Source: Rhodeus uyekii
Taxonomy: Eukaryota > Chordata > Actinopteri > Cypriniformes > Acheilognathidae
Reading direction: 5' to 3'
Assembly: GCA_037043235.1 (NCBI GenBank)
Contig: JAWRVZ010000109.1
Coordinates: 891,001 to 955,000, forward strand
DNA: 64,000 nt
Both the position numbers and the translations under genes were made by a program. This document shows, in pieces, positions 34,738 to 47,568 of the stretch; the stretch's first letter is position 1; each line of letters opens with the position of its first letter. The notes under the pieces are model-generated. The model ran no database searches and was not told where the DNA came from. It saw nothing but the letters and a program-made list of their open reading frames with translations.

Positions 34738-36071
34738 TCTCTCTCTCACTCATATACACACTTCCCATAACCACCAGTTTCAATACACGACTAACTCACT
34801 CAAGCCCCACCCCTTTATTTTGTGAATAAACGAGAAAAATCGTGAACTTTTTCTTTTCCGATACAACAGAAGTTCAGGAAGATGCATTTGGAAACGGTTC
34901 AAAGGCTTTAACACGTGCACTGCGGTCTTCTCGCAGGCTTTTGTGCTGGTATAATCTTCTGCTGGAGTGAGAGGATCAGTTTCAGAGGTTCGTGTCCTGC
35001 TGGATGTCTGCCAGAGCAGTAGCATTGATAGCTGGGAGTCTGTGTTATGAGTTGGCCGATGTGAGGTGAGGATTATTCATCCGGCAAAGCTTCTGCTGTC
35101 ATGTTTAAAGGGGTGTTGACTCCGTGCTTGGGATGTGTGGTATCTTTAGTCATAGCAGTGTTACGGTGTAACTCATTAAACCATTAGCAAAGACTTCAGT
35201 CTCGTTATCCAGAAATGTTGAGTTGTAGCCGCGCAATGGGCGTCTGTTGGTGCTTCATGTCTCTATATCTGGTGGTGTGTTTGACTTCAGCATTGATTGA
35301 TTCCAATGTCAGTTTTGGGATTTGAAGTCGATTCCAAGAGTTAAAACACAAACACAAAAAGAGTGAAACCGAAATTTCAGAAAGTGAAACAGAGAAATGA
35401 TAATGAACTGTGTAATATAATGTATAGGGACGTGCGATTATGTCTGCACATAAATGGTAAATGTACGTTCATTTTTGATATTTTCATTATCGTTCCAATA
35501 ATATAATTCGACCCAATAAGAGAATTTGCTTTGATTTAAAATAAATAAATAAATAAAATGATTTAATTTGATTTGCAAGGCAAAAAGGTTTACTTTATTA
35601 TTATTTTTTTAAAGAAAGATGAAAAATTAAATGGTAAAACTTACACTGATTCAAATTAGGCGAGTCTTTTAATGGGCAGACTTTTATTTTGTAATTTTAG
35701 CTAGATCTAAAAAAAATTATAAAAATTTGGATTTAGATTTATTGGTCAATTTATCGGCTTTTCAGGTTTATCGACACAATTTTGATATCGGTGCATCATG
35801 GGATGGATCAAAACTTTTAAATGGCTGCTGTCGTTGTTTTCTCAATAAAATGCTCAATACTCTGGGATTCACTCGTCGGTGTAATGATGGACAGAACGAG
35901 TCTGAACGATGTCTTTCGTGAAGCAAGTCATAAGATTGGACCTCGTTTCTTATATTGATGTTTTCATTGTAGTACATTTTTGAAATGGTTTCCTCCAATT
36001 ATTTTTTGTCGTTTTAAAAGCTTTTTTTCTCGATTTTACAATCTCCAAACAGCGATTCTGAGGGTTTAAAG
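34738..36071. other. Intronic DNA, no gene recognised
   Basis: 35040-35300 has balanced composition. 35725-35800 resembles 41338-41420 (TGGATTTAGATTTAT...TCGGTT motifs), a diverged dispersed repeat. Confidence 0.4.
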
Positions 36072-36230
36072 GCTTTCCTGCAGCTCAAACAATAGATAGT
36101 GGCGCTTGCAACACCAAGGTCATGGGTTTGATTCCCAGGGAAAGCAAGAACTGATTAGAATGTCAATGTGTTTCTTGAATGCAATGCAAGTCGCTTTGGA
36201 TAAATGCATCTGATGAATGCATGAATGTAA
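36072..36230 (+). mobile_element. tRNA-derived SINE, full length
   Basis: GCTTTCCTGCAGCTCAAACA head (A-box closer to a tRNA), B-box GGTTTGATTCC, full body and tail; followed by (GT)n at 36238-36263. Confidence 0.95.
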
Positions 36231-36237
36231 GGTATTC

Positions 36238-36263
<26 letters not shown>

Positions 36264-36268
<5 letters not shown>

Positions 36269-37788
36269 AAGGGTCTCTGGGAGTTTGACAGGTTGCTTGG
36301 GTTCGTTTCCAAGCCAAAGTGAGGCTTGGTGTTTTTCAGTCCAACATAAACATTCCAGCGAGAGCCGTACGAGAGCCGGCTCAGGTCACCGCATGGCCGT
36401 TTCTCCTCTGCAGACCATAATGAATCTTTAATGCCTACTGTCATTAGTCTTAATGCGCTACTGGGATTATTGTGAATTACTACTAGCACTGGGTGGGGCG
36501 GCAGAGTTTGGGGGATTTACTGTATGTTAGTTTTCATGATCCTGGCGGAGATTTTCTGGAACGTTTTTTAAAGCTTGATCGTTTCGTTTTTATGTAAGAC
36601 GTCAATGTTGTGTGAACGTCATAAAACTGTACAGTTAGTGAATTAAAGTTGAGGCCCAATGGATTTACGTCTGGTGTTTGTTTTAGTTTTTTATCATCGA
36701 AAAAAGTGCTATTTCTGCTCTTATAAATGTATAATATATTGCAATGTTTTTATGGTAAAGTAAGCAGATCATATGAATTCAAATTAACTACCAAATTTGG
36801 CGAAGTAGTAATGCATTGCCTTTAGATTGTGAAAATCAATGCTTTTTATTTACAAATTTCATGTGCGACGTGTCACTCATGACACATGCATATAAATCTA
36901 AACATAAAACTAATTTATAAGTGCCGCAGCTTCCCTAAACTAGCATTACTGGCGATTTACCAAAATCATTTTGTGTTTCTGTAATGGTTAATCCACCTGT
37001 ATGCGTAAGCTCTTTACTCACAGTTGGCCAAGATAAAGACCTGGCTTGAATCCTATTGAACAAATTTGGGATTTAAGTGGATTTAAAGATGGATCGCACA
37101 AAGGTTTCATCAAAAGCAAGGCTTTGGGAATGACTGGAAAGTAGCTGGAAGTCGATAATAATAGAGAGTGTGGAAATGTGTTGTACTGCAAGCTGTTATC
37201 AAGGCCAAGTTATAGTTGTGTGAATAAACACTGTTTGTTTGTTATTTGCCTAATAAATCACAATGCAGTTTTTGACAGATTCTTAAGAACCACTTGAGCG
37301 TACAGTCCTTTTTTGGCTCGTTTGGATCTGGAGTGTAACACTTTATTTGGCTTGTGAGCTGCTTATAAAGTGACGAGTCAGAATGATCTTCCAAATATAA
37401 AAATACAAACATATATTTATTCTTACAACATCTTTGCTTGAATCTCCAAAGATGTGATGGCAATGCACAACTTCACCAGCTATTCAGGATCTCCAGTGGG
37501 GAGAGTGAGGGTTAAGCCGAATCTCTGAAAACAATGAGTTTGAATCCGTCCAACACCAGAAACGGTCCTTGCCTCGAATGTTTTGCATGCACGCAAGGAA
37601 AGAAAGGATTGAAACGCTGACCTTTGCCACCTGATTTGCTCGTAGGTCTGACACAGAAGGTTGCCAATCATTAAGCTCATGCGTTGTTGGTGTGGTTTAG
37701 TGCTGTAAAGGCCTGACTGTTGACTTTGTTCACCTATATACTCAGCCCAGTGCTTGAATTGCATTGCTGAACGTTACATAGTAAACGC

Positions 37789-37826
<38 letters not shown>

Positions 37827-38195
37827 AATGAATGGCTTTCTTTTCCTTACAGCTGTGCCTTATTTATACAAACCAGTCAGTCTTGTAGTGAAGACTAGTG
37901 ACTAGTAGTTTAGATGTTGTGAAAGGCTGGTGTTTGACTCTTTATGTTGGTCATATAGTGTTTAATTTCGTCTCCTAAGTCTCCATGTGTAGATAAAAGA
38001 TTGAACAATGTCTCATTTTAAGCCGTTTTGTAGCCACAGGAACTAATTTAGGAAGGTCACATCCACATTCCAGGCTTTTCAACATGTCTAAATGAGAAGT
38101 TACGGCTCAAATGTTTGCGTATAGCTTAAGTCGTCTGTTCTGTACGGTTTCTGTAATTTAGCTGAAGCGTTTTATTCAGGCACAGATGTTCTTCT
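36264..38195. other. Intronic DNA, no gene recognised
   Basis: 37242-37770 is of balanced GC with no repeat seen. A (GT)n run lies at 37791-37825. Confidence 0.4.
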
Positions 38196-38290
38196 TAAAG
38201 GGATACTCCACCCAAAAATCGAAATTCTCCCGTCGTTTCTTCACTCTCATGCCTTCCCGGATGCGTATGACTTTCTTCAGAAGGATTTTT
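38196..38290 (+). repeat. Dispersed cyprinid-type repeat fragment
   Basis: AAAGGGATACTCCACCCAAA followed by TTCACTCTCATGCCTTCC and GTATGACTTTCTTCAGAAGG, a layout very common in cyprinid genomes. Compare 63050-63145. Confidence 0.75.
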
Positions 38291-38373
38291 TTGAAAAATT
38301 ATCATTTTAATTCCAATAATTCAATTGGTTAATCATATAAAGTAATCGAGTGTTTTCAGAAAATGAAAATTTG

Positions 38374-38482
38374 AGTGTCGCTTGCAACATCAAGGTCATG
38401 GGTTCGATTCCCAGGGAAAGCAACTGATTAGAATGTCAATGTGTTCTTGAATGCGATGATAAAAGCGTCTGATGAATGCAAA
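38374..38482 (+). mobile_element. tRNA-derived SINE, 5'-truncated
   Basis: Begins at GTGTCGCTTGCAACATCAAG; the tail lacks the GCAAGTCGCTTTG block. Confidence 0.9.
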
Positions 38483-39432
38483 AGTGTCCAACCATCAATA
38501 TATTGCTTAATATTCAATGCTTAAACCTCACTATGCATGTAAACTTAGTCAATGTCTTCTGAAGAAATAAGTGTGATGGTTTATAAACCATCGCTTCAAG
38601 ACAAGTTGAGATCAAAGTTATTGCCACTTCCTAATAGGAAAAGCAGAATTTTCTAATTAAAATGACCTGTTTTTCCACTACAATCATAGCATTTTCTGCT
38701 TTTACTGAGCACAAAAAATGCTGAGGACGCGTTTAGATGTCAGTGTCCCTCGTGTGAGACACTTGTCATTTCCTGTGTGTTTATGGTCTGTAACTATATG
38801 AAGCACGCTGTTTGTAAGAGGACCAGCATTACTGTCCTGCTAAGAATAAAGCTCTTGTCATGAGGAATGTTTCCTGCGGTTTCACTGGTGCGACTCTTCA
38901 ACTGTCCACAACAGCCATTAAAGAGACGGCAATGACTTTGTGTCGGTCAGAGACTCTTCTAGTGAAACTCTTACATTTCACGGGCGTTTTATAGCGGAAA
39001 TTCACCAAATGCGGATCCAGAGCCGCCAGGAATCATTTCGTCTAGTTTTTATATTCTACCATATTGTTCTAAACCCATAAAACACGCACACTAGTTTTAG
39101 TATGTTTTGCGTAAATAAAAAAAAGCATTTAAGATGAAAATACTTTTCATTTCAAAGCCATGTTTTACTCCTAAATCATCTCAACTCAAATTTTATGTAA
39201 AGTTAAGCCTGTTTTGGAACCGTTTAATGTTGTTATTCAGCAAGGATGTGCTAAATAGAAAAAAAATTACTTTTACATTGTTACAAAAAACTTTTAATTC
39301 AAATAAATGCTATTTTTTCGAACATTCAGTTCATCCTGAATCACCCTTTACACAAGCCGCACATCTGTTTTCAAAGTTAATAATGCAGCAAATCATCTTC
39401 TTAGAATGAGAGATGTCCTAATTTGTAAATTA
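38483..39432. other. Intronic DNA, no gene recognised
   Basis: No recognised feature. Confidence 0.4.
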
Positions 39433-39757
39433 GCTTTCCTGCATCTCAAACTGTAGAGAGTGGCGTTTGCAACACAAGGTCATGGGTTCGATTCCCAGGA
39501 AAAGCATGAAAAAAATATAGCTTATTTTAAACTACCTCGTCTATCCTCATCATCTTTGGACGTTAAATGTTACACTAACAAGCAACAATCGTTAAGGACT
39601 TCCTGTGTCTCAAGCAGTAGAGTGTGGCGCTTGCAACACAAGCTCATGGGTTCGATTCCCAGGGAAAGCAAGAACTGATGAGAATGTCAATGTGTTTCTT
39701 GAATGCATGTAAGTCGCTTTGGATAAAAGCATCTGATAAATGCATGAATGTATGTGA
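39433..39757 (+). mobile_element. Composite SINE with two tRNA-like heads
   Basis: Head 1 39433-39505 (GCTTTCC...GGAAAAGC), linker 39506-39598, head 2 39599-39669, then the usual body and tail to 39757. The linker (ATAGCTTATTTTAAACTACC, CAACAATCGTTAAGGACTTC) is the same as in 13327-13740, so this is one subfamily and not a chance insertion. Confidence 0.9.
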
Positions 39758-40274
39758 CGGTAATGATACTGAAAATCCAGTAAATGACATTTTAAAGCAT
39801 ATTAAAATCTAAAACGGTCATTTTAAGTAGTGCTTGCTGTAGTTTTAAACATTAGTGAGTATAATGAACTAAAATGAAAGTATTAGTGACGTTTCACACT
39901 CGTGTCTGAAGAATTTTTCCGCTGCACGATGTTTGCGTATCGCTTTGTTTGCACTGGTGGTTGCCGTCAGACGTTTCCATGCTGGTCACTGAGAGGTCAG
40001 AGGGCGCGAGGCGGATCCCTTTAACAGCAGGACTCGGGAGGGAATCCCTATGTTTGTCTCACCGTCACCGCTAATCAGACTGGCCGCATTTCTCAGAGCT
40101 CTGAGTGGGTCGCTTTACTGAAGTATGTTGGTTTCCCCTCCCCAACACCCAGCCGGCCCCGTGTGATTAATGTGGGCTGCGTTTCTGCTCGCCACCTGTT
40201 TCTTGAAACAGCAACGCCACCCTAAAGCTGCTCTGTTTACAGTTCTAGACCTCACTTATGCCATGTGTGGGTGT
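39758..40274. other. Intronic DNA, balanced composition
   Basis: 39960-40260 is GC-balanced and repeat-free; possible conserved noncoding element, untested. Confidence 0.4.
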
Positions 40275-41045
40275 GCATTTAAAGTCACCATTGCATCAAA
40301 ATTAATACTGCTGCATTGATTATAAAGCTTATCTTCTTTTAATGCATGTGCTTCGTGATCTTACATCAAAATAACTTCCTGGACTTCCTCTTCAGACTGA
40401 ATTTAAAGGTGTAGTGCATCCAAAAACAATTATTCTGACAGTTTTCTGACCCTAATGTTGTTCTAATGCATATCTTTTGCTTCTAAAAATCCATTGTTTT
40501 TATTACATGCAACCAAATAGCTGTGAAATTATTCAAAATAACTAATTCAAAATATTGTTCCACAAAAGCAAGAAACGCTTGGGTTTTGCAGTGTTTTAAT
40601 AATGACAATTTAACATTTTATGTAAATTAAACCAATATCTATTGTTCATTCACATTTAAAGTCACCATTAAATCAAAATTAATACTGCAGCGTTTATTAT
40701 AAATGATTTATATGTGCACCTCATTGTCTTTCAATGCATGTGCCTATAAAATAAATAAGCTAGTTTCATGCTTGCTTTACAGGCATAACGCACCCCAAAA
40801 CAAATATTTTATCACGCTTTTCTGACCCTAACGTCGTTCTAAAGCATATATTTTGCGTCTAAAAATGACCAAAAGCCCATTGATGTTTATTAAATCCAAC
40901 AGAGAAGCTGTACAATTTTTCAAAATAACTTGTTTATTCCACAGAAGCAAGAAAAGCTTGGGTTTTGCAATGACATCAATGTTTAAATAATGACAGAATT
41001 TTTAATTTTATGTATATAAAACCAATATCGGTTGTTTACTCGCCC
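40275..41045. repeat. Tandem pair of about 370-bp units plus partial third
   Basis: CATTTAAAGTCACCATT...ATCAAAATTAATACTGC occurs near 40278 and near 40651. Each is followed by the dispersed-repeat motif TTTTCTGACCCTAA(T/C)GT. A third partial motif (CTCGCCCTCATTTAATTACA) is at 41040. Confidence 0.75.
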
Positions 41046-42018
41046 TCATTTAATTACAAACATGAACGGCTTTCTTTGGTTTATTCTCGTTATGTTTTTA
41101 TGTCTGTGCACTGAAAGTCATGTTGTTTGGATGGCACTGACTATTATTGAAAGGGAAAATATCGGTATCGGCCAATATTTGATCATATTTCTTAGTGGGC
41201 TGATAATAATGACATTAAATATGCAATTTCAACCACATACAATTGTGATAACATTATGATTGTGTTCTTGAGACATTTGATTATAATGGTGAGACTTTTG
41301 TTTTTAGTAATCAGGCTCTCAAAAATTATATTATAACCTGGATTTAGATTTATCAGCCGATATATCGGTTATCTGTTTTCAGATATAAAGCGCCAGAATT
41401 GTCATATCAGTGCTTTTTCATTCTTTAAAATATCAAAAGCCGATACTAGAATAAAAGCAATAATAGTCTTTTATTTTGTATTTGTACTCTTTCAAATTTG
41501 CTTTTGTTCAACTTTGTGCATCTCGCTGGATTGCATTGTGAAGATAATGCGAGACGTTCTGGGCAAATAGTTGGGAAATGCTCTAAACTAAATCATGCTG
41601 ATCTGATTGTAAAGAGTTGGACAGAAGTTTGTGGACGAGATCCAGCCCTGCCCTGTCACTCCTGATAACACGGCTTCTTTGGATGTCTAAGATATTTAAG
41701 GCTTCATAAGGGATATAGTAGCTGTTCCCGTTAGACTTTATGCCATATTTAAGATTAAGTTGTATCTGAAAGATGAAATCTTGCTAATTTTGTCAAACTC
41801 AACCGATTAATCATGAGAGTATTATTAGACCAGCTTTTCGGTGTCTCAAAGGAAAATCTCGTGAGATATGAAAGCTCTGTTATGAAGACCGGCAGATGTT
41901 TGGCTTTCAGGGATTGAGTCTGGTTCGTATTGCAGTTCATTTTGGCACAAATTGAAGTTTGGTTTGCAAAGATAACACTCATCGTTGTGTTTCGGCTGTT
42001 TTTAGAACTGTGTCTCTT
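41046..42018. other. Intronic DNA, no gene recognised
   Basis: A GATATATCGGTTATC-type dispersed repeat fragment lies near 41350-41440. Confidence 0.4.
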
Positions 42019-42172
42019 CACTTCCTGCAGCTCAAACAGTAGCGCATTGGTGCTTGCAACACCAAGGTCATGGGTTCGATCCCAGGGAAAGCAAGACCTG
42101 AATCAATGTGTTCCTTGAATGCAATGCAAGTCGCTTTGGATAAAAGCGCCTGATAAATGCATAAACGTAAAT
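42019..42172 (+). mobile_element. tRNA-derived SINE
   Basis: CACTTCCTGCAGCTCAAACA, B-box GGTTCGATCCC, body shortened by about 10 bp, full tail. Confidence 0.93.
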
Positions 42173-42539
42173 TATCCCATTGTAAATTCCTTAAGTCAGC
42201 CACTCCCCTTGTTAGACTCGTCACATGTTTCCCATTATCCTGCGTTTATAAACCTCACGTTTTCCCGTGTCTTTGTCGATTGTTGACAATGTTAACGTGT
42301 GGATGTTCCCCGAGTTATCCCAGGTTTTTGCACCAAACGTGCTCCTTTTATTTGTACTTTTAAAGTCTTTTGTGTTTAATTCCGCATTGCACACCATTCC
42401 TTAAATATCTGATTTACTTGCCGATGATTGGAGTCGTGCGAATGATCTTAATCAGTTCGATACCATCTCTGCTCGTATTTTAAACCCTTTGACTCACATA
42501 AAAGCCAAACAATATCAACCAAAAGCCCGAGCCCTGACT

Positions 42540-43372
42540 CTATGATGATGGGTCGAAAGAAGGTGGAGAAAAAAAGTTAAGCTGCAAGTCTCGTATGAAA
42601 AACTAAGGCACAATTTGATACAATATCAGTATCGAGTATTTCTCAGATCGTATTGAAAACAACCATCATAATACAAGAGCTTTTTCCCCAAACAGTCTCT
42701 GGCTCTGTGTGACAAGATACGGGATATTAGGTTAAATATCTCCTCCACTTCTCGAGATTTTGTTTATTTCTCATCCCTCCATTTTGCACTTGCTTCAGAC
42801 CCAGTTTGAACCTGTAACTCTGCTTTCTTAAGATATTCTAGGCCAGCTGAAACCTTCTGGTTTCCCCCAAGACATTCGTCCCCCGCGGTTCTTTAAGCAA
42901 ATGTTTGAGGAGATTTGCAATGGTTCCAGACGACATGAAGCTTTAACCATCATCCATCCGTCTCAAATCTCTCTTTTATGTCAAAAGTTTTAGAGAAAAT
43001 AGTATTTCACCAACTACAGTTTTCCAATCAAGCCTTTCCACAGAAACGGCACCGGTAAAGGTTTTAAATGATGTTTTACTGACTCTCGACTGTTAGTGCT
43101 GTTAGATCTGAGTGCAGCGTTTGGCACGATTGACCACTCGCTCCTCATCTCACGTTTGGAGCGCTGGATCGGAATTTCGGGAAATGCCAGTAAATGGTTT
43201 CAATCCTATTTGAATAGTAGAAGGTTCTCCGTTAACATTGGTGAATTTACTTAAGATGCAGATTACGCAAGGTTTCTATTCTTGATTTCATTCTCATTGT
43301 ATTTGCTTCCTCTGTGGTTGATGTTTTAAGAAACACAGCATCTCTGCACGGTTATGCGGATGATACCCAAAT

Positions 43373-43410
<38 letters not shown>

Positions 43411-44140
43411 AGATGTAATAGCATGGGTTTGGATCCTCCGTTGGCATGTATAGTGGATGTAAAGGCCTTTTAAATGTTCTTCACCTCAGTGAAGGCGAAG
43501 CTCAGCTTTAAATGTTGGCCGTTTGTCTTCATGTATGAAAGCACTAGTGAAGAATTTGGGAAGCTTTCAAATTTGACAAGCAGATTAGCACAGTAGTCAA
43601 AACCGGCTAGCTAAAGTAAAATCATTCCTTTCTTTTAAGGACTTGGAAAGTGTTATCCGTGCTTTTATCTCAACGAGGCTTGACGATTGTAATGCCCTTT
43701 ATGTGGGTATTAACCAAGCCTCTCTTAACCGTATGCAGCTGCTCGGCTCGCTACCGTAATCCAGAGCACATTACTTGCTTCCCGATTTGTTACAGAATTG
43801 ATTTTAAAGGCTTGTTGCTGCTTTTGTAAATCCTTCAATGGATTCGATCCAGCATATATTTCTGATCTGTTATGCGATCACAATCCCTTAAGTCATCCAT
43901 CCAGAGACTGCTGAATGTTCCTCAGGCTAGATTGAGATCGAGAGGAGGTCATGCCTTAGGAAACTTAGAAAACCTTTCTCTTCCTATTGCAACTGCCTTT
44001 ACACTGCATGAGTTCAAAGCAAAGCTCAAAACATTTCTTCTTTTATTTGTCTTTACATGGCGTTAAATGTTGACTGTACTTGATAACAATTGTTGACCAA
44101 GTGCTGTACAATGTGTTTGCTATATAAATAAAGTTGAGTC
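42540..44140 (+). pseudogene. L2-clade LINE ORF2 remnant (reverse transcriptase)
   Basis: Degenerate non-LTR retrotransposon. Recognisable frames in order: LLDLSAAFGTIDHSLL near 43098 (the usual LDLSAAFDTIDH finger/palm motif), then a KWFQSYLNSRRFSV-type motif. Next comes GYADDTQICP near 43350, the catalytic YADD, then FISTRLDDCNALYVGI near 43667. LLNVPQARLRSRGGHAL near 43907 and HEFKAKLKTFLL near 44010 form the C-terminal end. These are spread over several frames with stops. It ends in GCTATATAAATAAAGTTGA, a typical L2 3' end. The endonuclease domain is missing, so the copy is 5'-truncated and dead. Confidence 0.88.
43376..43409. repeat. Poly-C tract of 34 nt
   Basis: Uninterrupted C run immediately after the LINE YADDTQIC motif; an expansion of a CCC codon region is likely. 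Confidence 0.95.
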
Positions 44141-44164
44141 CAGCTCTTCTTATGTAACGGCATG

Positions 44165-44309
44165 TTTGTTTGGCTCAAACAGTAGTAAGTTGGGCTTGCA
44201 ACATCAAGGTCATGGGTTCGATTCCCAGGGAAAGCAAGAACTGATTAGAATGTCAATGTGTTTCTTGAATGCAATGATAAAAGCAGCTGATAAATGCAGG
44301 AATGTATTA
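44165..44309 (+). mobile_element. tRNA-derived SINE
   Basis: Starts 25 bp after the LINE 3' end; the tail lacks the GCAAGTCGCTTTG block, as in the 38374 copy. Confidence 0.92.
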
Positions 44310-44709
44310 AATATTGATAAATAATATGATCATATGATATGATGAATAATATGAAATATTGCTTAAATCTCACTATGCATGTAAACAGAGTCAATGTCTT
44401 GTGAAGAAATAAGGCTTGGGTTGCAGGAACTTCCTCACGATACGAACAGTGACGAGAACTTAAAACTAAAGTCAAATCAGTCAGGAAGAATAAGGAAGAA
44501 GAATTCTCTGCAAAATCATTCAGGTTTTGGGGGTTGTCTTGCTGTTGGCTCTCCAGCGCATCTGTTACAGTACTCACTGTTTTTATTTTATTCTGGACAG
44601 TTGATTTCTTTTATAGGTGCATCACACTTTCAAGAGGCATTTTTGCTGATACTGATGATTAATTATCCTTTATTTAAAAGCCGATAAATGACTTGTTGTT
44701 CGATAAATC

Positions 44710-45084
44710 CAGATTTTGATACGAGCATCCCGACCTATGAGTATTCCGAGATACGAGCAAGCCTTCAAGCACATTTTTGATTTGAGATACGAGTAAATAT
44801 TTGAGATACAGACGCCGACACTAGTTTTCAAGAAAAAAAACCCACAGGTATCCTTATATTCTATATATATATAATTGTTTGTGTGTGTGTGTGTGTGTCT
44901 CTATAGCGAATAAAAACATGTTTTTTCCATTGTTATTAGAACTAATAAGGGAATTTTTTAGAGGGCCAGAATGGCTAATTTTCCCCCTGTTATTTCTTAT
45001 GGGAAACAATGATTTGAGATACGAGCAACTGGAGTTACGAGCTCGTCCTGGAACGGATTATACTCGTATCTCAAGGCATTACTG
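44710..45084 (-). mobile_element. pogo/Tigger-like TIR element, internally deleted
   Basis: Left end CAGATTTTGATACGAGC is diverged; right end ACTCGTATCTCAAGGCATTACTG is clear and followed by TA. Blocks match the elements at 47569 and 62138 in reverse orientation. A (GT)n lies inside at 44878-44898. Confidence 0.8.
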
Positions 45085-45664
45085 TAATTTTTGAGAGCCT
45101 GATTACAAAAAAGTATTACCATTATAATCAATGTCCCAAACGCAATTGAAATCAATCAGAGCAACATGTGCAGCGCAAGTGTCATGTCAGCTTTATAAAA
45201 TTATAATCGTATCTCAAGCCGTTCAAAACCATCATGATGAAACGCATCCAATGAAGGAAATTAATCTACTATTTCTCAGCTTTAATATAGCAACCACATT
45301 TATTAATTTAAAACCTATTTATAACCATTTCTATCCACCAATTTTCTTAGAGTATTAAAGGATTCCCTGCTCTTAAATGCAGCTTTGAAAATTAGACTCA
45401 TTCTACTCTAAAACATGTTTATTTGATAAGTATCGTTTTTCTTTAAAGCTCCTTTTGACCGTCTTTTAAAAGTCCGTCCTTCCTGATAAACTGCCCTCGA
45501 TTAGAGGCGTGTCGGACCGTTTTGTGGTTTATTTTTCAACTGTTTGCCACATTCCTGGAAGCATTTGGGAAGCTCCTCTTCACGTTCTGGTTTTCCTCTT
45601 CCTGCTCCCACACGCGTCCGCAGCCTCTCAGCATCCATCGACGGCTAGTGTTTAAACAGGGCCG

Positions 45665-45696
<32 letters not shown>

Positions 45697-46719
45697 GTTT
45701 AAGACCGTTGCCATTTACAGAAGAGCTCGTTCTTGCTTAATGTGCTGCTGACTAATAGATGAGCAATGGAAGTGCTTTAAAACTCACATTTACACCCACC
45801 AACACACCCAACTCACATTTACAACACACCCACACACACTCACACACTCACACAGGCTGGGAATGGCACGCAGTTCACTAGCACTGGAAATATCTCCGTT
45901 CTTCTAATCTTTGTGCCTAATGTGTTTGACGCTGCCTTTTTATCATCATTATATTACATGAAAATGGTCATTTAAACACCTTAATGTTGTTTCACACCTG
46001 ATTGGCTGCTTCTGTGGAACAAAAAAGATAATCTGTTGAAGAACGTTGAGGTTTAAACAACACTGAACCCCATTGACTCTCATTGCATGATCAAAAAATC
46101 AAAAAATAAATAAACACTGAAAAAAATTTGATGTAGTTTCATAATTTAATTACAAAGAAATGGCACATTGACGAAAAAAAGTGGAAAGACAAAGTATTTT
46201 CTTCTAAAACGTAAAAATAATCGTTGTATTGTTGAGAAAAATCAAAAAATTTAAAATCTATAAGAAATATATTTTTTTACAGTGCACTGAAAATACTCAA
46301 AATATATTCTGTTTTCCACTGAATCAAGACAGCCATGCATGTTTAAAAATGCATATTTCATGGCAAACTTTTGGGGGGAACGATTGCTGTGTCATTAACC
46401 ATTCAAGTTATTTAAATTTCTTTTAAAGTTTGTACTGGATCAATACAACTAGGTCTGCTGTGAGTGTGTGAGTGTGTGTTATCCTGTCTATTTACACGTG
46501 TGTGTGATGAAAGCGTTTCTATCTGTTTACTCAGAGATAGGCCTGATAATGAAAAGACAAATTTACCCAATGCTTTCCAGTGTTCAGTTTTAAACCCGCC
46601 GCGACTCACACAAACGAAATGCATCCGTCTGATTTGAGATCTGTGATTTCTGAAGATTTAGTTTCCGCTCCTATTTCTTTAACTTCACATGTTTTCAGTG
46701 TCGACTAGCGTTTAATCGA
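45085..46719. other. Intronic DNA, no gene recognised
   Basis: (GT)n at 45667-45697; CACACTCACA-rich tract at 45784-45855. No exon. Confidence 0.4.
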
Positions 46720-46836
46720 CTTTTCTCCAAAGCGACTTGCATTGCATTCAAGAAACACATTGACATTCTAATCAGTTCTTGCTTTCCCTGGGAATCGAAC
46801 CCATGACCTTGTGTTGCAAGCGCCACAGGAAGCTAG
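46720..46836 (-). mobile_element. tRNA-derived SINE, head shortened
   Basis: Tail diverged, body intact. The head jumps from AAGCGCCA to CAGGAAGC with the ACTCTCTACTGTTTGAG part missing. Confidence 0.9.
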
Positions 46837-47216
46837 AAAGATGCTTCACCTGATCTTCAAATGAGCAGCTGAACACTGGGTTTGGAGTCTGAACCCTTTA
46901 ACTGAAGCTGGTTGCTGTCTGTCGGCGGCTCTTCCTGTAATGCTGATGTAACGGCCGGCAGAAACAGAAGTGCGGTGTGTAATGGGTTCACTGGGGTTAG
47001 GCTTGCCCTGGCACCAAACCAACGCCGCATGCTCCGAGATGCCACTCCGTTGGCACTGTGCCAGGACACAAGCACTCGTAACTCTCTGCTGGTGGATCAG
47101 AGCGTCTCTGAACTCTGACCGAGTAAAGCTGGACCTTCCTGTTTGAAGTCCTCACTGGTCAAGGGAAGTGTTGCGAATTTAGAGATGAAAATTCTCCTTT
47201 TTATTCCCTTCTGTAA

Positions 47217-47360
47217 GTTTAAAGGAAATAAATTGGAGGTTTTCTCGCTAGAGTTTAGCAGCTCTTGTGTCGTTGTGCTCGTGCGCCGTGACCCATGTGT
47301 CGGCAGAGGTCAGAGGTCAGACTGGCTGCTCTGTACGTCAATCAAGAGACATGTTTCATA
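47217..47360 (+). repeat. Dispersed repeat, copy 2 of 2 (unknown family)
   Basis: Partner of 2137-2280, about 90% alike by eye. Confidence 0.8.
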
Positions 47361-47568
47361 TCAAAATTCTATCAATGAATTTCCCTCATGCTGATTCAAA
47401 TAGATCATCAAAAAATCTTTTTGCAAACCCTGTGAAATCTGTCCCTTCACTGAAATTCCATTCCACCAAAACGTTGCCAGTTCATTAAGACATAGTGTGC
47501 GTAATGCAGTTTAATTCAAGTGTTTTGAAGAGACACAATTGCTTTATATGATGCACAGATTTAACGTA

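Noticed and set aside
45522..45740. A frame with EAFGKLL near 45559, looking like the next myo9a exon (AFGNAK)
   Set aside because: The match ends after three residues, with no NNNSSRFGK continuation and no acceptor in phase.
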